DNA of 64,000 nucleotides, from NCBI RefSeq assembly GCF_039548895.1, contig NZ_JBCLVG010000002.1; one strand, given 5' to 3'. Origin of the DNA: Orlajensenia stereocauli (GTDB lineage: Bacteria; Actinomycetota; Actinomycetes; Actinomycetales; Microbacteriaceae). The notes below the pieces were generated by a model that had not been told where the DNA came from, ran no database searches, and saw nothing but the letters and a program-made list of their open reading frames with translations. Positions within the stretch are counted from its first letter, which is position 1, and every line of letters begins with the position of its first letter. Shown one piece after another: positions 7,635 through 16,554 of this stretch. The translations under genes and the position numbers were made by a program.

Positions 7635-9068
7635 TCAGCGCGGATCGTACCGTCGCGGCGGGAAGGCGGCGGCGACCACGGAGCGCAATGACTCGAGCGA
7701 GCCATCCACGAAGCCCTGCAGGCGCGCCTGCACGAGGATGTTGCCGATCGCCGTCGCCTCCACCGGCCCGGCGAGCACGGGCAGCCCCACACGGTTCGCC
7801 GTGAGCTGGCAGAGCAGCTCGTTCTGCGATCCGCCGCCGACGATGTGCACGATCTCGACGGTGCGTCCCGAGAGCTCCGACGCCGTGCGAACGGCGTCGG
7901 AGAATGCGTCCGCGAGGCTCTCGATGATGCTGCGCACGAACTCCGCCGGCGAGCCCGGCGCGACCAGGCCTCGCTCGCGGCAGTACTCCGCGATGCGCTC
8001 CGGCATGTCGCCCGGCGTCAGGAAGCGGGGGTCGTCGGCATCGAAGACCGGGACCGGCGTGGTGACGGATGCCGCGGCTGCGAGCAACGCGGGCAGGTCG
8101 ATGGTCTCGCCGGCGGCCTCCCAGCTGCGCACGGACTCGCTCAGCAGCCAGAGGCCCATCACGTTGTGCAGGAAACGGATGCGGCCGTCGACGCCGCCCT
8201 CGTTCGTGAAGTTCGCCTCGCGGGCGGCATCCGTCAGCACGGGTTCCTCGAGTTCGACGCCCACGAGCCCCCAGGTGCCGCACGAGATGTATGCGCTGGT
8301 GGCCGCGTCCATCGGGACGGCGACGACGGCCGAAGCCGTGTCGTGGGATCCGACGGCCACGACATCGGCGGTGCCGCCGAGCTGCTTCGCCACCCCGGGC
8401 AGCAGGGGCCCGACGCGAGTGCCCGGGTCGACGAGGGCGGGCAGCAGCGCCGGCGGCAGGTGCAGCCGGCCGAGCAGGTCGATGTCCCACTCGCCGGTCA
8501 CGACGTCGAGCAGGCCTGTCGTCGAGGCGTTGGTGCGCTCGGCGATGCGCTCGCCGGTGAGCCAGAAGGTGAGCAGGTCGGGCACGAGCAGCATGCTGTC
8601 GGCGCGGGTGAGGCATCCGATGCCGTGGTCGGAATCGGTTTCGGCCATGAGCTGGTAGACCGTGTTGAACGGCAGGAACTGCAGGCCGTTGCGACGGTAG
8701 AGCTCGGGGAACGGCACGATGGCGTGGGTCGCCTTCACGCCTGCCGCCGTGCGGGAGTCGCGGTAGTGGAACGGCTCGCTCAGCATGCGGCCCTCGTGGA
8801 GCAGGGCGTAGTCCACGGCCCAGGAGTCGACGCCGATGCTCGCCAGGCGTGGCTCCTGCCGGAATGCCGTGGTGAGTCCCTCGACTGCGCTGCGGTACAG
8901 CTCGCCGATGTTCCAGTGCAGTCCACCCGGGGTCGAGATGGGCACGTTCGGGAAGCGCGCCAGCTGCTGCATCCGGAGCTCGTTCGGCCCGACGTCTCCG
9001 AGGATGACGCGGCCGCTCGTGGCGCCGAGGTCGATGGCGGCGACGCTGCCGGTGGTGCCGCCCGACAT
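7635..9068 (-). CDS. rhaB: Rhamnulokinase
   Basis: Phosphorylates L-rhamnulose to L-rhamnulose 1-phosphate with ATP. The 477 residues show the FGGY-kinase layout: AAIDLGATSGRVILG (phosphate 1 loop), GVDSWAVDYALL, NASTTGLLDV, VAVGSHDTASAVV, and C-terminal IVHIVGGGSQNELLCQLTA (adenosine motif). Its ATG shares one base with the TGA of the aldolase/dehydrogenase gene (TGATG at 9066-9070), so it is the last gene of the catabolic operon. Length fits the family. Confidence 0.93.
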   Translation of the reverse strand: MSGGTTGSVAAIDLGATSGRVILGDVGPNELRMQQLARFPNVPISTPGGLHWNIGELYRSAVEGLTTAFRQEPRLASIGVDSWAVDYALLHEGRMLSEPFHYRDSRTAAGVKATHAIVPFPELYRRNGLQFLPFNTVYQLMAETDSDHGIGCLTRADSMLLVPDLLTFWLTGERIAERTNASTTGLLDVVTGEWDIDLLGRLHLPPALLPALVDPGTRVGPLLPGVAKQLGGTADVVAVGSHDTASAVVAVPMDAATSAYISCGTWGLVGVELEEPVLTDAAREANFTNEGGVDGRIRFLHNVMGLWLLSESVRSWEAAGETIDLPALLAAAASVTTPVPVFDADDPRFLTPGDMPERIAEYCRERGLVAPGSPAEFVRSIIESLADAFSDAVRTASELSGRTVEIVHIVGGGSQNELLCQLTANRVGLPVLAGPVEATAIGNILVQARLQGFVDGSLESLRSVVAAAFPPRRYDPR

Positions 9069-11104
9069 CAGCGCAGGAAGGCGGCGGCGACGCCGGCGTC
9101 GACCGGGATGTGCAGGCCGGTGGTGTGCGACAGGTCGCTCGAACACAGCACGAACACGGCGTTCGCCACGTTCTCGGGCAGCACCTCGCGCTTGAGCAGG
9201 GTGCGCTGGGCGTAGTAGGCGCCGAGCTCCTCCTCGGGTACGCCGTAGACCGCGGCGCGCTTGGCTCCCCAGCCGCCCGCGAAGATGCCGGAGCCGCGTA
9301 CGACGCCGTCGGGGTTGATGCCGTTCACCTTCACGCCGTGCTCGCCGAGCTCGGCCGCGAGCAGGCGCACCTGGTGCGCCTGGTCGGCCTTCGTCGCCGA
9401 GTAGGCGATGTTGTTCGGGCCGGCGAACACCGAGTTCTTGCTCGAGATGTAGATGATGTCGCCGCCCATCTTCTGGTCGATGAGGGCACGGGCAGCCGCA
9501 CGTGAGACCAGGAACGAGCCCTTGGCCATCACGTTGTGCTGCAGGTCCCAGTCGGCGACGGTGGTCTCGAGGAGAGACTTCGACAGCGAGAGTCCGGCGT
9601 TGTTCACGACGATGTCGAGACCGCCGAAGGCGAGCAGCGCCGCATCGATGGATGCCTGGACCTGAGCCTCGTCGACGACGTTGGCCTGCACGCCGACAGC
9701 GACATCCGTCGACCCGATCTCGGCTGCAGCGGCCTGCGCCTTCTCGAGGTCGAGGTCGGCGATGACGACGCAGGCTCCTTCTGCGGCGAGGCGGGTGGCG
9801 ATGGCCTTGCCGATTCCGGATGCCGCCCCGGTGACGAGCGCGATGCGGGTCGCCAGCGGCTTCGGCTTCGGCATCCGCTGCAGCTTGGCCTCCTCGAGGG
9901 CCCAGTACTCGATGCGGAACTTCTCCTCGTCGGAGATGGGCGAGTAGGTCGAGAGTGCCTCGGCGCCGCGCATGACGTTGATGGCGTTGCGGTAGAACTC
10001 GCCGGCCACGCGGGCGGTCTGCTTGTTCGCACCGTAGCTGAACATGCCGACGCCCGGGATCAGCACGATGGCCGGGTCGGCGCCGCGCATGGCGGGCGAC
10101 CCGGGTGTCGCGTAGGCGGAGTAGTACGCCTCGTAGTCGGCGCGGTAGGCATCGTGCAGCTCGTGCAGGCGGGCGATCGAGTCCTCGATCGACGCGTCGG
10201 CCGGAAGGTCGAGCACGAGCGGCTTCACCTTGGTGCGCAGGAAGTGGTCGGGGCAGCTCGTTCCGAGGGCCGCGAGACGCGGGTGTTCGGATGCCGCCAG
10301 GAAGTCGAGCACCTCGGGAGCGTCGGAGAAGTGGCCGACCTGCGGGCGGTCGGTCGACACCAGTCCGCGGATGGTCGCGGCCAGCGCTGCGGCCTTCGCC
10401 GACCGCTCGGAGGGCTCCAGGGCCTCGTAACCGGACAAGACGGTTCCGAACGGATCGGGCCGGCCGTGCTCGGCGATGTAAGCCTCGGCCGCAGCGATGA
10501 TCTGCAGCGAGTTCGCCTCGGACTCCTCGGAGGTGTCTCCCCAGGCCGTGATGCCGTGGCCTCCGAGGATGCATCCGATCGCCTGCGGGTTGGCGTCCTT
10601 GATGGCCGCGATGTCGAGCCCGAGCTGGAAGCCGGGGCGACGCCACGGCACCCACACCACGGTGTCGCCGAAGATCTTCCGGGTGAGCTCCTCACCGTCG
10701 GCCGCCGTGGCGATGGCGATGCCGGAGTCGGGGTGCAGGTGGTCGACGTGGGCGGCATCCACGAGTCCGTGCATGGCGGTGTCGATCGACGGGGCTGCTC
10801 CGCCCTTGCCGTGCAGGGCGTAGTCGAACGCCGCCACCATCTCGTCCTCCCGGTCGAGGCCGGGGTAGACGTCGACGAGGGCGCGCATGCGGTCCAGGCG
10901 CAGCACGGCCAGGCCCGACTCGGTGAGGGTGCCGAGGTCGCCGCCAGAGCCCTTGACCCAGAGCAGCTCGACGGGCTCGCCCGTGACGGGGTCGACGTCG
11001 GTTCCCTTGGCCGAGGTGTTGCCCCCGGCGTAGTTGGTGTTCTTCGGGTCGGACCCGAGGCGGTTGGAGCGCGCGATCAACGCAGCGGCGGTCTCGTTCG
11101 TCAT
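9068..11104 (-). CDS. rhaEW: Bifunctional rhamnulose-1-phosphate aldolase / lactaldehyde-type dehydrogenase
   Basis: 678-residue fusion. Residues 1 to about 400 are a class II aldolase domain: zinc ligands are likely in VDHLHPDSGIA and GGHGI. From about 416 comes a Rossmann SDR domain with VTGAASGIGKAIA, NNAG and YSATK (Tyr near 564). The pair would cleave L-rhamnulose 1-phosphate to DHAP and L-lactaldehyde and then oxidise or reduce the aldehyde, the architecture known as RhaEW in Bacillus. Separated from rhaI by 132 bp containing a long hairpin. Confidence 0.9.
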   Translation of the reverse strand: MTNETAAALIARSNRLGSDPKNTNYAGGNTSAKGTDVDPVTGEPVELLWVKGSGGDLGTLTESGLAVLRLDRMRALVDVYPGLDREDEMVAAFDYALHGKGGAAPSIDTAMHGLVDAAHVDHLHPDSGIAIATAADGEELTRKIFGDTVVWVPWRRPGFQLGLDIAAIKDANPQAIGCILGGHGITAWGDTSEESEANSLQIIAAAEAYIAEHGRPDPFGTVLSGYEALEPSERSAKAAALAATIRGLVSTDRPQVGHFSDAPEVLDFLAASEHPRLAALGTSCPDHFLRTKVKPLVLDLPADASIEDSIARLHELHDAYRADYEAYYSAYATPGSPAMRGADPAIVLIPGVGMFSYGANKQTARVAGEFYRNAINVMRGAEALSTYSPISDEEKFRIEYWALEEAKLQRMPKPKPLATRIALVTGAASGIGKAIATRLAAEGACVVIADLDLEKAQAAAAEIGSTDVAVGVQANVVDEAQVQASIDAALLAFGGLDIVVNNAGLSLSKSLLETTVADWDLQHNVMAKGSFLVSRAAARALIDQKMGGDIIYISSKNSVFAGPNNIAYSATKADQAHQVRLLAAELGEHGVKVNGINPDGVVRGSGIFAGGWGAKRAAVYGVPEEELGAYYAQRTLLKREVLPENVANAVFVLCSSDLSHTTGLHIPVDAGVAAAFLR

Positions 11105-11144
11105 GGTCTTCGCATCTCTCGATCGGGGTTCTGGTGCTGCGATC

Positions 11145-11192
11145 TGCCCACTTCGGCTAGTGGAGCGGCGCTCCCACTGGCGGAAGTGGGCA
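11145..11192 (-). repeat. Long intra-operon hairpin between rhaI and the aldolase gene
   Basis: Outer arms TGCCCACTTC (11145-11154) and GAAGTGGGCA (11183-11192) pair over 10 bp. The inner sequence also pairs (GCTAGTGGAGC with GCTCCCACTGGC, one bulge) around a GGC loop. No U-tract follows. It is likely an RNA stability or attenuation element rather than a full terminator. Confidence 0.6.
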
Positions 11193-11236
11193 ATTCGCGC
11201 GGGTGGGGCGTGTGGGTGGGCGAGCCGGGCCGCGGG

Positions 11237-12403
11237 TCAGGCGCCCCAGCTGAGCTGGGTGCCGCCGGCGCGGTCCTCCGCGATTCTCTGCTGGTAGCCG
11301 GATGCCGCGTAGGCGGCCATCGGGTCGCCCGCGAGACCGCGGCTCTCACGCCAGGCAGCGAGGTCGGGACGCACATCCGTGTAGAAGGCGTCCATCAGGA
11401 TGCCGTTGGCGCCGAGCACGTCGTGCGCCTCCTGCGCTGCGGTGAGGGCGGCGCTGTCGACGAGGAGCGCACGCGCCGTCATCTCCTGCACGTTCAGCAC
11501 CGAGCGGATCTGGCCGGGGATCTTGTCCTCGACGTTGTGGCACTGATCGAGCATGAACGCCACGGGGGAGTCGGGTCCGTAGCCGCCGCCGCGCACGACC
11601 TCGTAGAGGATGCGGAACAGCTGGAACGGATCGGCAGCGCCCACGATCAGGTCGTCGTCGGCGTAGAAGCGCGAGTTGAAGTCGAAGGATCCGAGCTTGC
11701 CGAGGCGCAGAAGCTGCATGACGATGAACTCGATGTTGGTGCCCGGTGCATGGTGACCGGTGTCGAGGCAGACCATCGCCTTGTCGCCGAGGGTGGCGAC
11801 CTGGGCGTAGCTGGTTCCCCAGTCGGGAACATCCGTGTGGTAGAAAGCCGGCTCGAAGAACTTGTACTCGAGCACGAGGCGGTGGTCGTCGCCGAGGCGG
11901 GCGTAGATCTGGCGCAGCGAGTCGTTCAGGCGGTCCTGACGGCCGCGAAGGTCGCCCTGGCCGGGGTAGTTCGTGCCGTCGGCGAGCCAGATCTTCAAGT
12001 CCTGCGAGCCCGTGGCGTGCATGATGTCGATGCAGTCGAAGTGGTGGTCGATGGCCTTCTGCCGGATGGCCGGGTCGACGTGCGTGAGCGAGCCGAACTT
12101 GTAATCGTTGTCCTGGAAGGTGTTGGAGTTCACCGTTCCGAGCGACACGCCCTGGTCCTCGGCGAAGGCGCGCAGGGCGGCGTAGTCGTCGACCTTGTCC
12201 CACGGGATGTGCAGCGCCACCTTCGGTGCCAGCGCCGTGAAGCGGTTGACCGTCGCGGCGTCCGCGATCTTCTCCTCGGGCGTGCGCGGGGTGCCCGGCG
12301 TCGTGAACACCTTGAAGCGGGTGCCGGAGTTGCCGAACGCCCACGACGGCAGTTCGATCGCCTGCTGCTCGAGCAGGGCGAGGGTGTCTGGGGAGAGGCT
12401 CAC
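11237..12403 (-). CDS. rhaI: L-rhamnose isomerase (RhaI type)
   Basis: Interconverts L-rhamnose and L-rhamnulose. The 388-residue TIM-barrel protein contains FKVFTTPGTPRTPEEKI, VALHIPWD, MVCLDTGHHAPGTNIEFIV and GSFDFNSRFYADDD, which hold the metal-binding Asp/His residues of the Actinobacteria/Rhizobium-type enzyme, not the E. coli RhaA type. The GTG start at 12403 has AAAGGAA six bases upstream and overlaps the mutarotase TGA by four bases (GTGA). Confidence 0.92.
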   Translation of the reverse strand: MSLSPDTLALLEQQAIELPSWAFGNSGTRFKVFTTPGTPRTPEEKIADAATVNRFTALAPKVALHIPWDKVDDYAALRAFAEDQGVSLGTVNSNTFQDNDYKFGSLTHVDPAIRQKAIDHHFDCIDIMHATGSQDLKIWLADGTNYPGQGDLRGRQDRLNDSLRQIYARLGDDHRLVLEYKFFEPAFYHTDVPDWGTSYAQVATLGDKAMVCLDTGHHAPGTNIEFIVMQLLRLGKLGSFDFNSRFYADDDLIVGAADPFQLFRILYEVVRGGGYGPDSPVAFMLDQCHNVEDKIPGQIRSVLNVQEMTARALLVDSAALTAAQEAHDVLGANGILMDAFYTDVRPDLAAWRESRGLAGDPMAAYAASGYQQRIAEDRAGGTQLSWGA

Positions 12404-12771
12404 GAGTGGTTCCTTTCGAGCGAGCTGTCGGCATCGGATGCCGCTGAGAGTTGGGTCTCGAGGTTGAAGATCTCGGTGAGACGCAGGAAGCCCTCGTCGG
12501 GAGCGACGTCGAGGTCTTCGAAGAAGTCGCCCATCTCGGCCTGCCAGCGGGCGTTGACGTCGGTCGCAGCCATGCCTGCCTGAGCCGCTTCGAGCGATGG
12601 AGTCTCGAAGTAGCCGATCAGCAGGCCGTCGCCGCGAACGAAGAGCGAGTAGTTGTTCCAGCCGGTGTCCTTGAGGGCGCGGAGCATGTCGGGCCACACC
12701 GCTGCGTGCCTCTCGCGGTATTCGGCGAGACGCCCCGGCTTCACCTTGAGTTGGAAGCAGACACGCTGCAT
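12400..12771 (-). CDS. rhaM: L-rhamnose mutarotase
   Basis: Interconverts the anomers of L-rhamnose, supplying the form used by the isomerase. From ATG 12771 it has 123 residues: MQRVCFQLKVKPGRLAEYRE, the HAAVWPDM motif with the conserved His and Trp-Pro, GWNNYSLFV, and MAATDVNARWQAEM. This is the family's RRH..IWPE / TDVN.RW pattern, extended by an acidic tail. A GTG at 12819 overlapping the previous TGA (GTGA) is an alternative start adding 16 residues. I prefer 12771 because family members start there and GGGAGA precedes it. Confidence 0.88.
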   Translation of the reverse strand: MQRVCFQLKVKPGRLAEYRERHAAVWPDMLRALKDTGWNNYSLFVRGDGLLIGYFETPSLEAAQAGMAATDVNARWQAEMGDFFEDLDVAPDEGFLRLTEIFNLETQLSAASDADSSLERNHS

Positions 12772-12815
12772 GGCGGCCTGGTCTCCCGACCTGTCGTCAG
12801 CGGAGGGCACGCCGC

Positions 12816-14285
12816 TCACAGTCGGATTCCCGTCTCGGCGGCCACGTCGACGTGGCGGTGTTCGAGGCCGATGAGGCTGGCGGCCGCCTTGACCTCGGCA
12901 GCCCGGTGTCCGGTGGCGAGTGCCCAGTGGTGGTCGACTCCGGATGCACTCCACGAGTCGACCCATTCGCCCGGGTCGCAGCCGAAGTCGACGCGGGAGG
13001 TCGTGTTCCCGATGGCGAGGAGCGGACCGGGAACGACTGTTCCCTCGCTGGTCACCAGCACGTAGCTGCCATCCCGATTCTGGCCGAGACCGATCGTGGT
13101 GACGGCGCCGGACTTGACGTCGAACTCGACGCTCACGCCGTAGCCGCGCTTGCCGTGGTAGATGCCGAGCCCGCGCAGAATGGGCTGACGTGCACCGATC
13201 GCGAGGTGAGCCGGGCCGTCGTGGCCCATCTCGACGACGCCGTCGAAGAAGTTGAGAGCCTGGATCTCGGTGAATGATCCGCCGGCCCCGAGGGTGTCGC
13301 CGATGAGCATGGCGATGGAATTGCGCAGCTCGTACTCCCCGGCGATCGGAACACCCCGCGCCGTGAGGAGCGACGAGCCGAGGATCATGCCGGCGCCGAG
13401 ACGCTCGTGCAGTTCGCCGCCGAGCCCGCGGTGGTAGTAGGCCATGCTGTCGAGGTCGAAGTCCTCGACGAGTCTGTCGAGTCCGACTGAGACGCGGGCG
13501 CCCCACAGGAAGTCCTCCTCGTCGACCGACGCCTCGTCGATCTCGAAGACCTGCCGGGCGAGGTCGATGCGCTCGCGGGCCTGCGCATCCGTCACCTCGT
13601 CGACGCGCACGCGCAGGTCGTCGAACTCGAGTACCTCCACGTGTCCGCCGAGCTGGGTCGAGACGCTCGTGAGGTCGGTGGAGACGTCGAGCATCCCCGG
13701 GTAGAGGTGGCCCATGAGGCCGTGCCGGGCATGGCGGAGGCGGGCGCGCACATGTGCGGCCTGGATCCAGTTGTTGATGCGTCGCCAGGCGTTCTCATCG
13801 CGGAGATGACCGCTGACGGACCGGAAGTCGATGCCGGCGCGGCGGAAGAGATTGCCGACCTCGGGCACCGAGCACTGCCCGCAGTACGCGAGCCACTCTC
13901 CGGTGCCGAAGGTCGCGTGGTCCATGGCCTCGGTGGGTTGGAGGTCGATGATCAGGATCGGCGCGCCGGAGCGCTGCGCGATGGGGAGCACCATCGACGA
14001 GGTCAGGTAGGTCGTGAGGAAGATCACGATGAGGTCGGGATCAGCGGCGCGGAGCCTTTCGGCAGCTGCTGCAGCCTCCTGCGCATCCGAGATGAATCCG
14101 ACGTCCGTCACGTCGGCATCGAGGGCCTGGAAGCGCTCGCTCACATAGCGCGACGACTCCTGCAGTTGCGGAAGCAGCGTGGGGAACTGGGGCCAATAGG
14201 CGCCGAGTCCGCCGGCGATGAGGCCGATGCGGGTCTTCCGGCGCGTGATGCGCGGCAGAAGATCGGCGACGGATGTCGTGGTCAT
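12816..14285 (-). CDS. L-fucose/L-arabinose isomerase family protein in the rhamnose operon
   Basis: 489-residue protein of the FucI/AraA-like fold: RIGLIAGGLGAYWPQFP at the N-terminus, LIVIFLTTYLTSS, FGTGEWLAYCGQCSVPE, and a C-terminal half with GHDGPAHLAIGARQPI and VDHHWALATGH carrying candidate metal ligands. It probably isomerises a deoxy or pentose sugar. Because rhaI is already present, its substrate is unclear: L-fucose, L-arabinose, or a side product of rhamnose-containing polymers. Start at 14285 follows GGGAGA. It lies between the importer genes and rhaM on the same strand. Confidence 0.75.
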   Translation of the reverse strand: MTTTSVADLLPRITRRKTRIGLIAGGLGAYWPQFPTLLPQLQESSRYVSERFQALDADVTDVGFISDAQEAAAAAERLRAADPDLIVIFLTTYLTSSMVLPIAQRSGAPILIIDLQPTEAMDHATFGTGEWLAYCGQCSVPEVGNLFRRAGIDFRSVSGHLRDENAWRRINNWIQAAHVRARLRHARHGLMGHLYPGMLDVSTDLTSVSTQLGGHVEVLEFDDLRVRVDEVTDAQARERIDLARQVFEIDEASVDEEDFLWGARVSVGLDRLVEDFDLDSMAYYHRGLGGELHERLGAGMILGSSLLTARGVPIAGEYELRNSIAMLIGDTLGAGGSFTEIQALNFFDGVVEMGHDGPAHLAIGARQPILRGLGIYHGKRGYGVSVEFDVKSGAVTTIGLGQNRDGSYVLVTSEGTVVPGPLLAIGNTTSRVDFGCDPGEWVDSWSASGVDHHWALATGHRAAEVKAAASLIGLEHRHVDVAAETGIRL

Positions 14286-14342
14286 GGTGCTGGTCTCCCG
14301 AGTGGGTCCGGAACGAGTCGGGTCGCGCGAAGCGAGGGAAGT

Positions 14343-14370
14343 GCGGGGCCGACCGGCTGGCCGGCCCCGC
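14343..14370 (-). terminator. GC-rich hairpin just after the rhamnose-binding-protein gene
   Basis: GCGGGGCCG (14343-14351) and CGGCCCCGC (14362-14370) form a perfect 9-bp stem with a 10-base loop, seven bases past the binding-protein stop. No U-run follows. It may partly stop transcription or protect the upstream mRNA. Confidence 0.55.
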
Positions 14371-14377
14371 GTGACGA

Positions 14378-15445
14378 CTAGAAGTCGTAGTCGTCGATGT
14401 TGTCCTTCGTGAAGGTGGTGGGCGGGCCGACGATGACGATGCCGCCGTCGATCACCTCCTTCTCACCGAGGTCGCCGGCGTCGAACTTGTCGCCGACCTC
14501 TCCGGTGATCGTGCCGTCAGCGAGCGCCTTGCCGGCGAAGGCCGCGACGTAGCCGAGCTGTGCCGGGTCCCAGAGGGCGAAGGCCGTGACGGTGTCGTCC
14601 TTGACGAACGGACGCATCTCGTTCGGGAGACCCAGGCCGGTCAGCGCGACCTTGCCCTTGTAGTCCGAGGTGGAGAGGTAGCGGGCCGTGGCGGCGATGC
14701 CGACCGTCGTGGGCGAGATGATGCCCTTCAGGTTCGGGTGCGCCTGCAGCAGGCCCTGGGCCTCCTGGAAGGACTTCGTGTCGTCGTCGTCGCCGTAGAC
14801 GGTCGCGACGAGCTCGATGTCCGGGTAGTTGGCCTTCAGATCCTCCTCCATGAACTTGATCCACTCGTTCTGGTTGGTGGCGTTCGCGGTGGCCGAGAGG
14901 ATGGCGATCTCTCCCGATCCACCGATCTGCTCCGAGATGAGCTTCGTCTGGATCAACGCGACGTCCTTGGCGACGACCTGGCTGATGAAGACGTCGCGGC
15001 AGTCGGGGTTGGTGTCTGAGTCGAACGCGACGATCTTGGCGCCGCCGTCGCGAGCCTCCTTGAGGGAGGAGCAGACGGCGTCGGGGTCGTTTGCAGCGAT
15101 CACGATGACGTTGGTGCCGGCTTGGGTCTCGGCATTGATGAACGAGACCTGGCTCGAGGCGCTGGCATCGAGGGGTCCGACGACCTGGCTCGATGAGAAT
15201 CCGGCTGCCGTGGCCCCTTCCTCCCCGCCGCCGAGAACGACGTCGGTGTAGGGGTTGTTGAGCTGCTTCGGGATGAACGTGATCGTCTGGTCGCCGCCAC
15301 CGCCCGAGCCGCTCGTGCTGCCGCTGTCGGATCCGCCGCCGGCGCATCCCGTCGCCACGAGGGCGATGCTGGCTGTCAGTGCCGCGACACCGAGAATGCG
15401 GCGGGTGCGCATGCTCCTGGTGCCGTGAGTGTGAAACAACTCCAT
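14378..15445 (-). CDS. Rhamnose-type sugar ABC transporter substrate-binding lipoprotein
   Basis: Periplasmic-binding-protein-like receptor (type 1 fold), 355 residues. The start at 15445 has AAAGGAAAG upstream. The signal MRTRRILGVAALTASIALVATGC ends in the ATGC lipobox and a Gly/Ser linker follows. The mature part has TFIPKQLNNPYTDVVLGGG, VIVIAANDPDAVC and FDSDTN, typical of RhaS/RbsB-like proteins. Position next to two RbsC-like permeases and within the rhamnose genes supports L-rhamnose as ligand. Confidence 0.88.
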   Translation of the reverse strand: MELFHTHGTRSMRTRRILGVAALTASIALVATGCAGGGSDSGSTSGSGGGGDQTITFIPKQLNNPYTDVVLGGGEEGATAAGFSSSQVVGPLDASASSQVSFINAETQAGTNVIVIAANDPDAVCSSLKEARDGGAKIVAFDSDTNPDCRDVFISQVVAKDVALIQTKLISEQIGGSGEIAILSATANATNQNEWIKFMEEDLKANYPDIELVATVYGDDDDTKSFQEAQGLLQAHPNLKGIISPTTVGIAATARYLSTSDYKGKVALTGLGLPNEMRPFVKDDTVTAFALWDPAQLGYVAAFAGKALADGTITGEVGDKFDAGDLGEKEVIDGGIVIVGPPTTFTKDNIDDYDF

Positions 15446-15459
15446 CGTTCTTTCCTTTC

Positions 15460-16554
15460 TCAGTGCGCCGGGTGCTCGGCGCTGGTTGATCCCGAGGTTG
15501 TGACCTGGGGAAGACTGTTTCGAACCTGCCGATCGTGCTGCCAACGGCGCACGGAGGCGAAGATGCTCGGCGTCACGACACTGAGGATGAGCAGCGTGCC
15601 GGTGACGATGATGAGGACGACGTCGGACACGCGGCCGAGGCGCAGGGCGTAGTTGATCGTGCCGATGAGCAGCACGCCGGCGATGACGCCGGGAATCGAA
15701 CCCTTGCCTCCGAAGATCGACACTCCGCCGAGGAGGACGGCGGCGATCACGGCGAGCTCGAGGCCGCTCGCGTTGTCGCTGCGAGCGCTCGAGTACCGGA
15801 GCGTCCAGTACACGCCGGCGAGTGCGGAGACCGAGCCTGTCGCGACGTACAGCCAGAACTTGCTGCGGGCCACCTTGATGCCGACGAACCGTGCGGCCTC
15901 CTTGCTGTAGCCGAGGGCGTAGAGTCCGCGGCCGAAGGGGGTGAAGTGCAGGAGGACGCCGAAGAACACCATGACGACGAGCACGCCGATCATGACGGTC
16001 GGAATGCCGGTGCCGCCGATCTTCGAGGTGAAGAACGCCGTCAGATCCGGGGGGAAGTTCGCCACGGCGTTGTCGCCGATGACGACGAGGGCGAGCCCTC
16101 GGAACAGCGCGAGCGTACCGATCGTCACGGCCAGGGACGGGAGGCCGACGACGGCGATGAGGAAGCCGTTGAAAGCCCCGGCGACGACACCGGCTGCCAC
16201 CGAGATGGCCAGCACGACTGGCATGTCGAGGCCCGCCTGCCACAGCACTCCCATGAGCGCACTGGTGAGGCCGGCGATGCTCGCGACGGACAGATCGATC
16301 TCGCCCGTGATGATGACGAGCGTCATCGGCATGGCGATGAGGAGCACCGGGATGACGTCGAGCAGCAGGAAGCCCACGGTGACCGGTGAGGCGAAGCGCG
16401 GGATCGAGATGCAGGCGTAGAGCACGAACACGAGCAGCGCGTAGATCATGATGGCGTCGCGCCCGAGCAGCAGGCGAGCAGACCGCGAGCGCTTCTTCGG
16501 AGCGAGGGCGCTGATCGTGCCCGTCGGCGGGGGAACAGTCACTGTCTCAGACAT
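15460..16554 (-). CDS. Sugar ABC transporter permease (RhaQ/RbsC-like)
   Basis: Integral membrane subunit of 364 residues with eight or more predicted helices. It contains VIITGEIDLSVASIAGLTSA (the GEIDLS motif of the RbsC family) and GLELAVIAAVLLGGVSIFGG near the C-terminus. It starts eight bases inside the 3' end of the other permease gene and ends 14 bases before the binding-protein start. With its neighbour it forms the rhamnose channel. Confidence 0.88.
   Translation of the reverse strand: MSETVTVPPPTGTISALAPKKRSRSARLLLGRDAIMIYALLVFVLYACISIPRFASPVTVGFLLLDVIPVLLIAMPMTLVIITGEIDLSVASIAGLTSALMGVLWQAGLDMPVVLAISVAAGVVAGAFNGFLIAVVGLPSLAVTIGTLALFRGLALVVIGDNAVANFPPDLTAFFTSKIGGTGIPTVMIGVLVVMVFFGVLLHFTPFGRGLYALGYSKEAARFVGIKVARSKFWLYVATGSVSALAGVYWTLRYSSARSDNASGLELAVIAAVLLGGVSIFGGKGSIPGVIAGVLLIGTINYALRLGRVSDVVLIIVTGTLLILSVVTPSIFASVRRWQHDRQVRNSLPQVTTSGSTSAEHPAH

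Noticed and set aside
9069..10655. N-terminal extension of the rhaB frame to 1006 codons
   Set aside because: The extension runs out of frame through the aldolase/dehydrogenase gene. The FGGY kinase starts at the ATG overlapping the upstream TGA.
9536..12583. A 1015-codon open frame on the plus strand
   Set aside because: Antisense to the rhamnose genes, with no domain signature, so an artefact of high GC.
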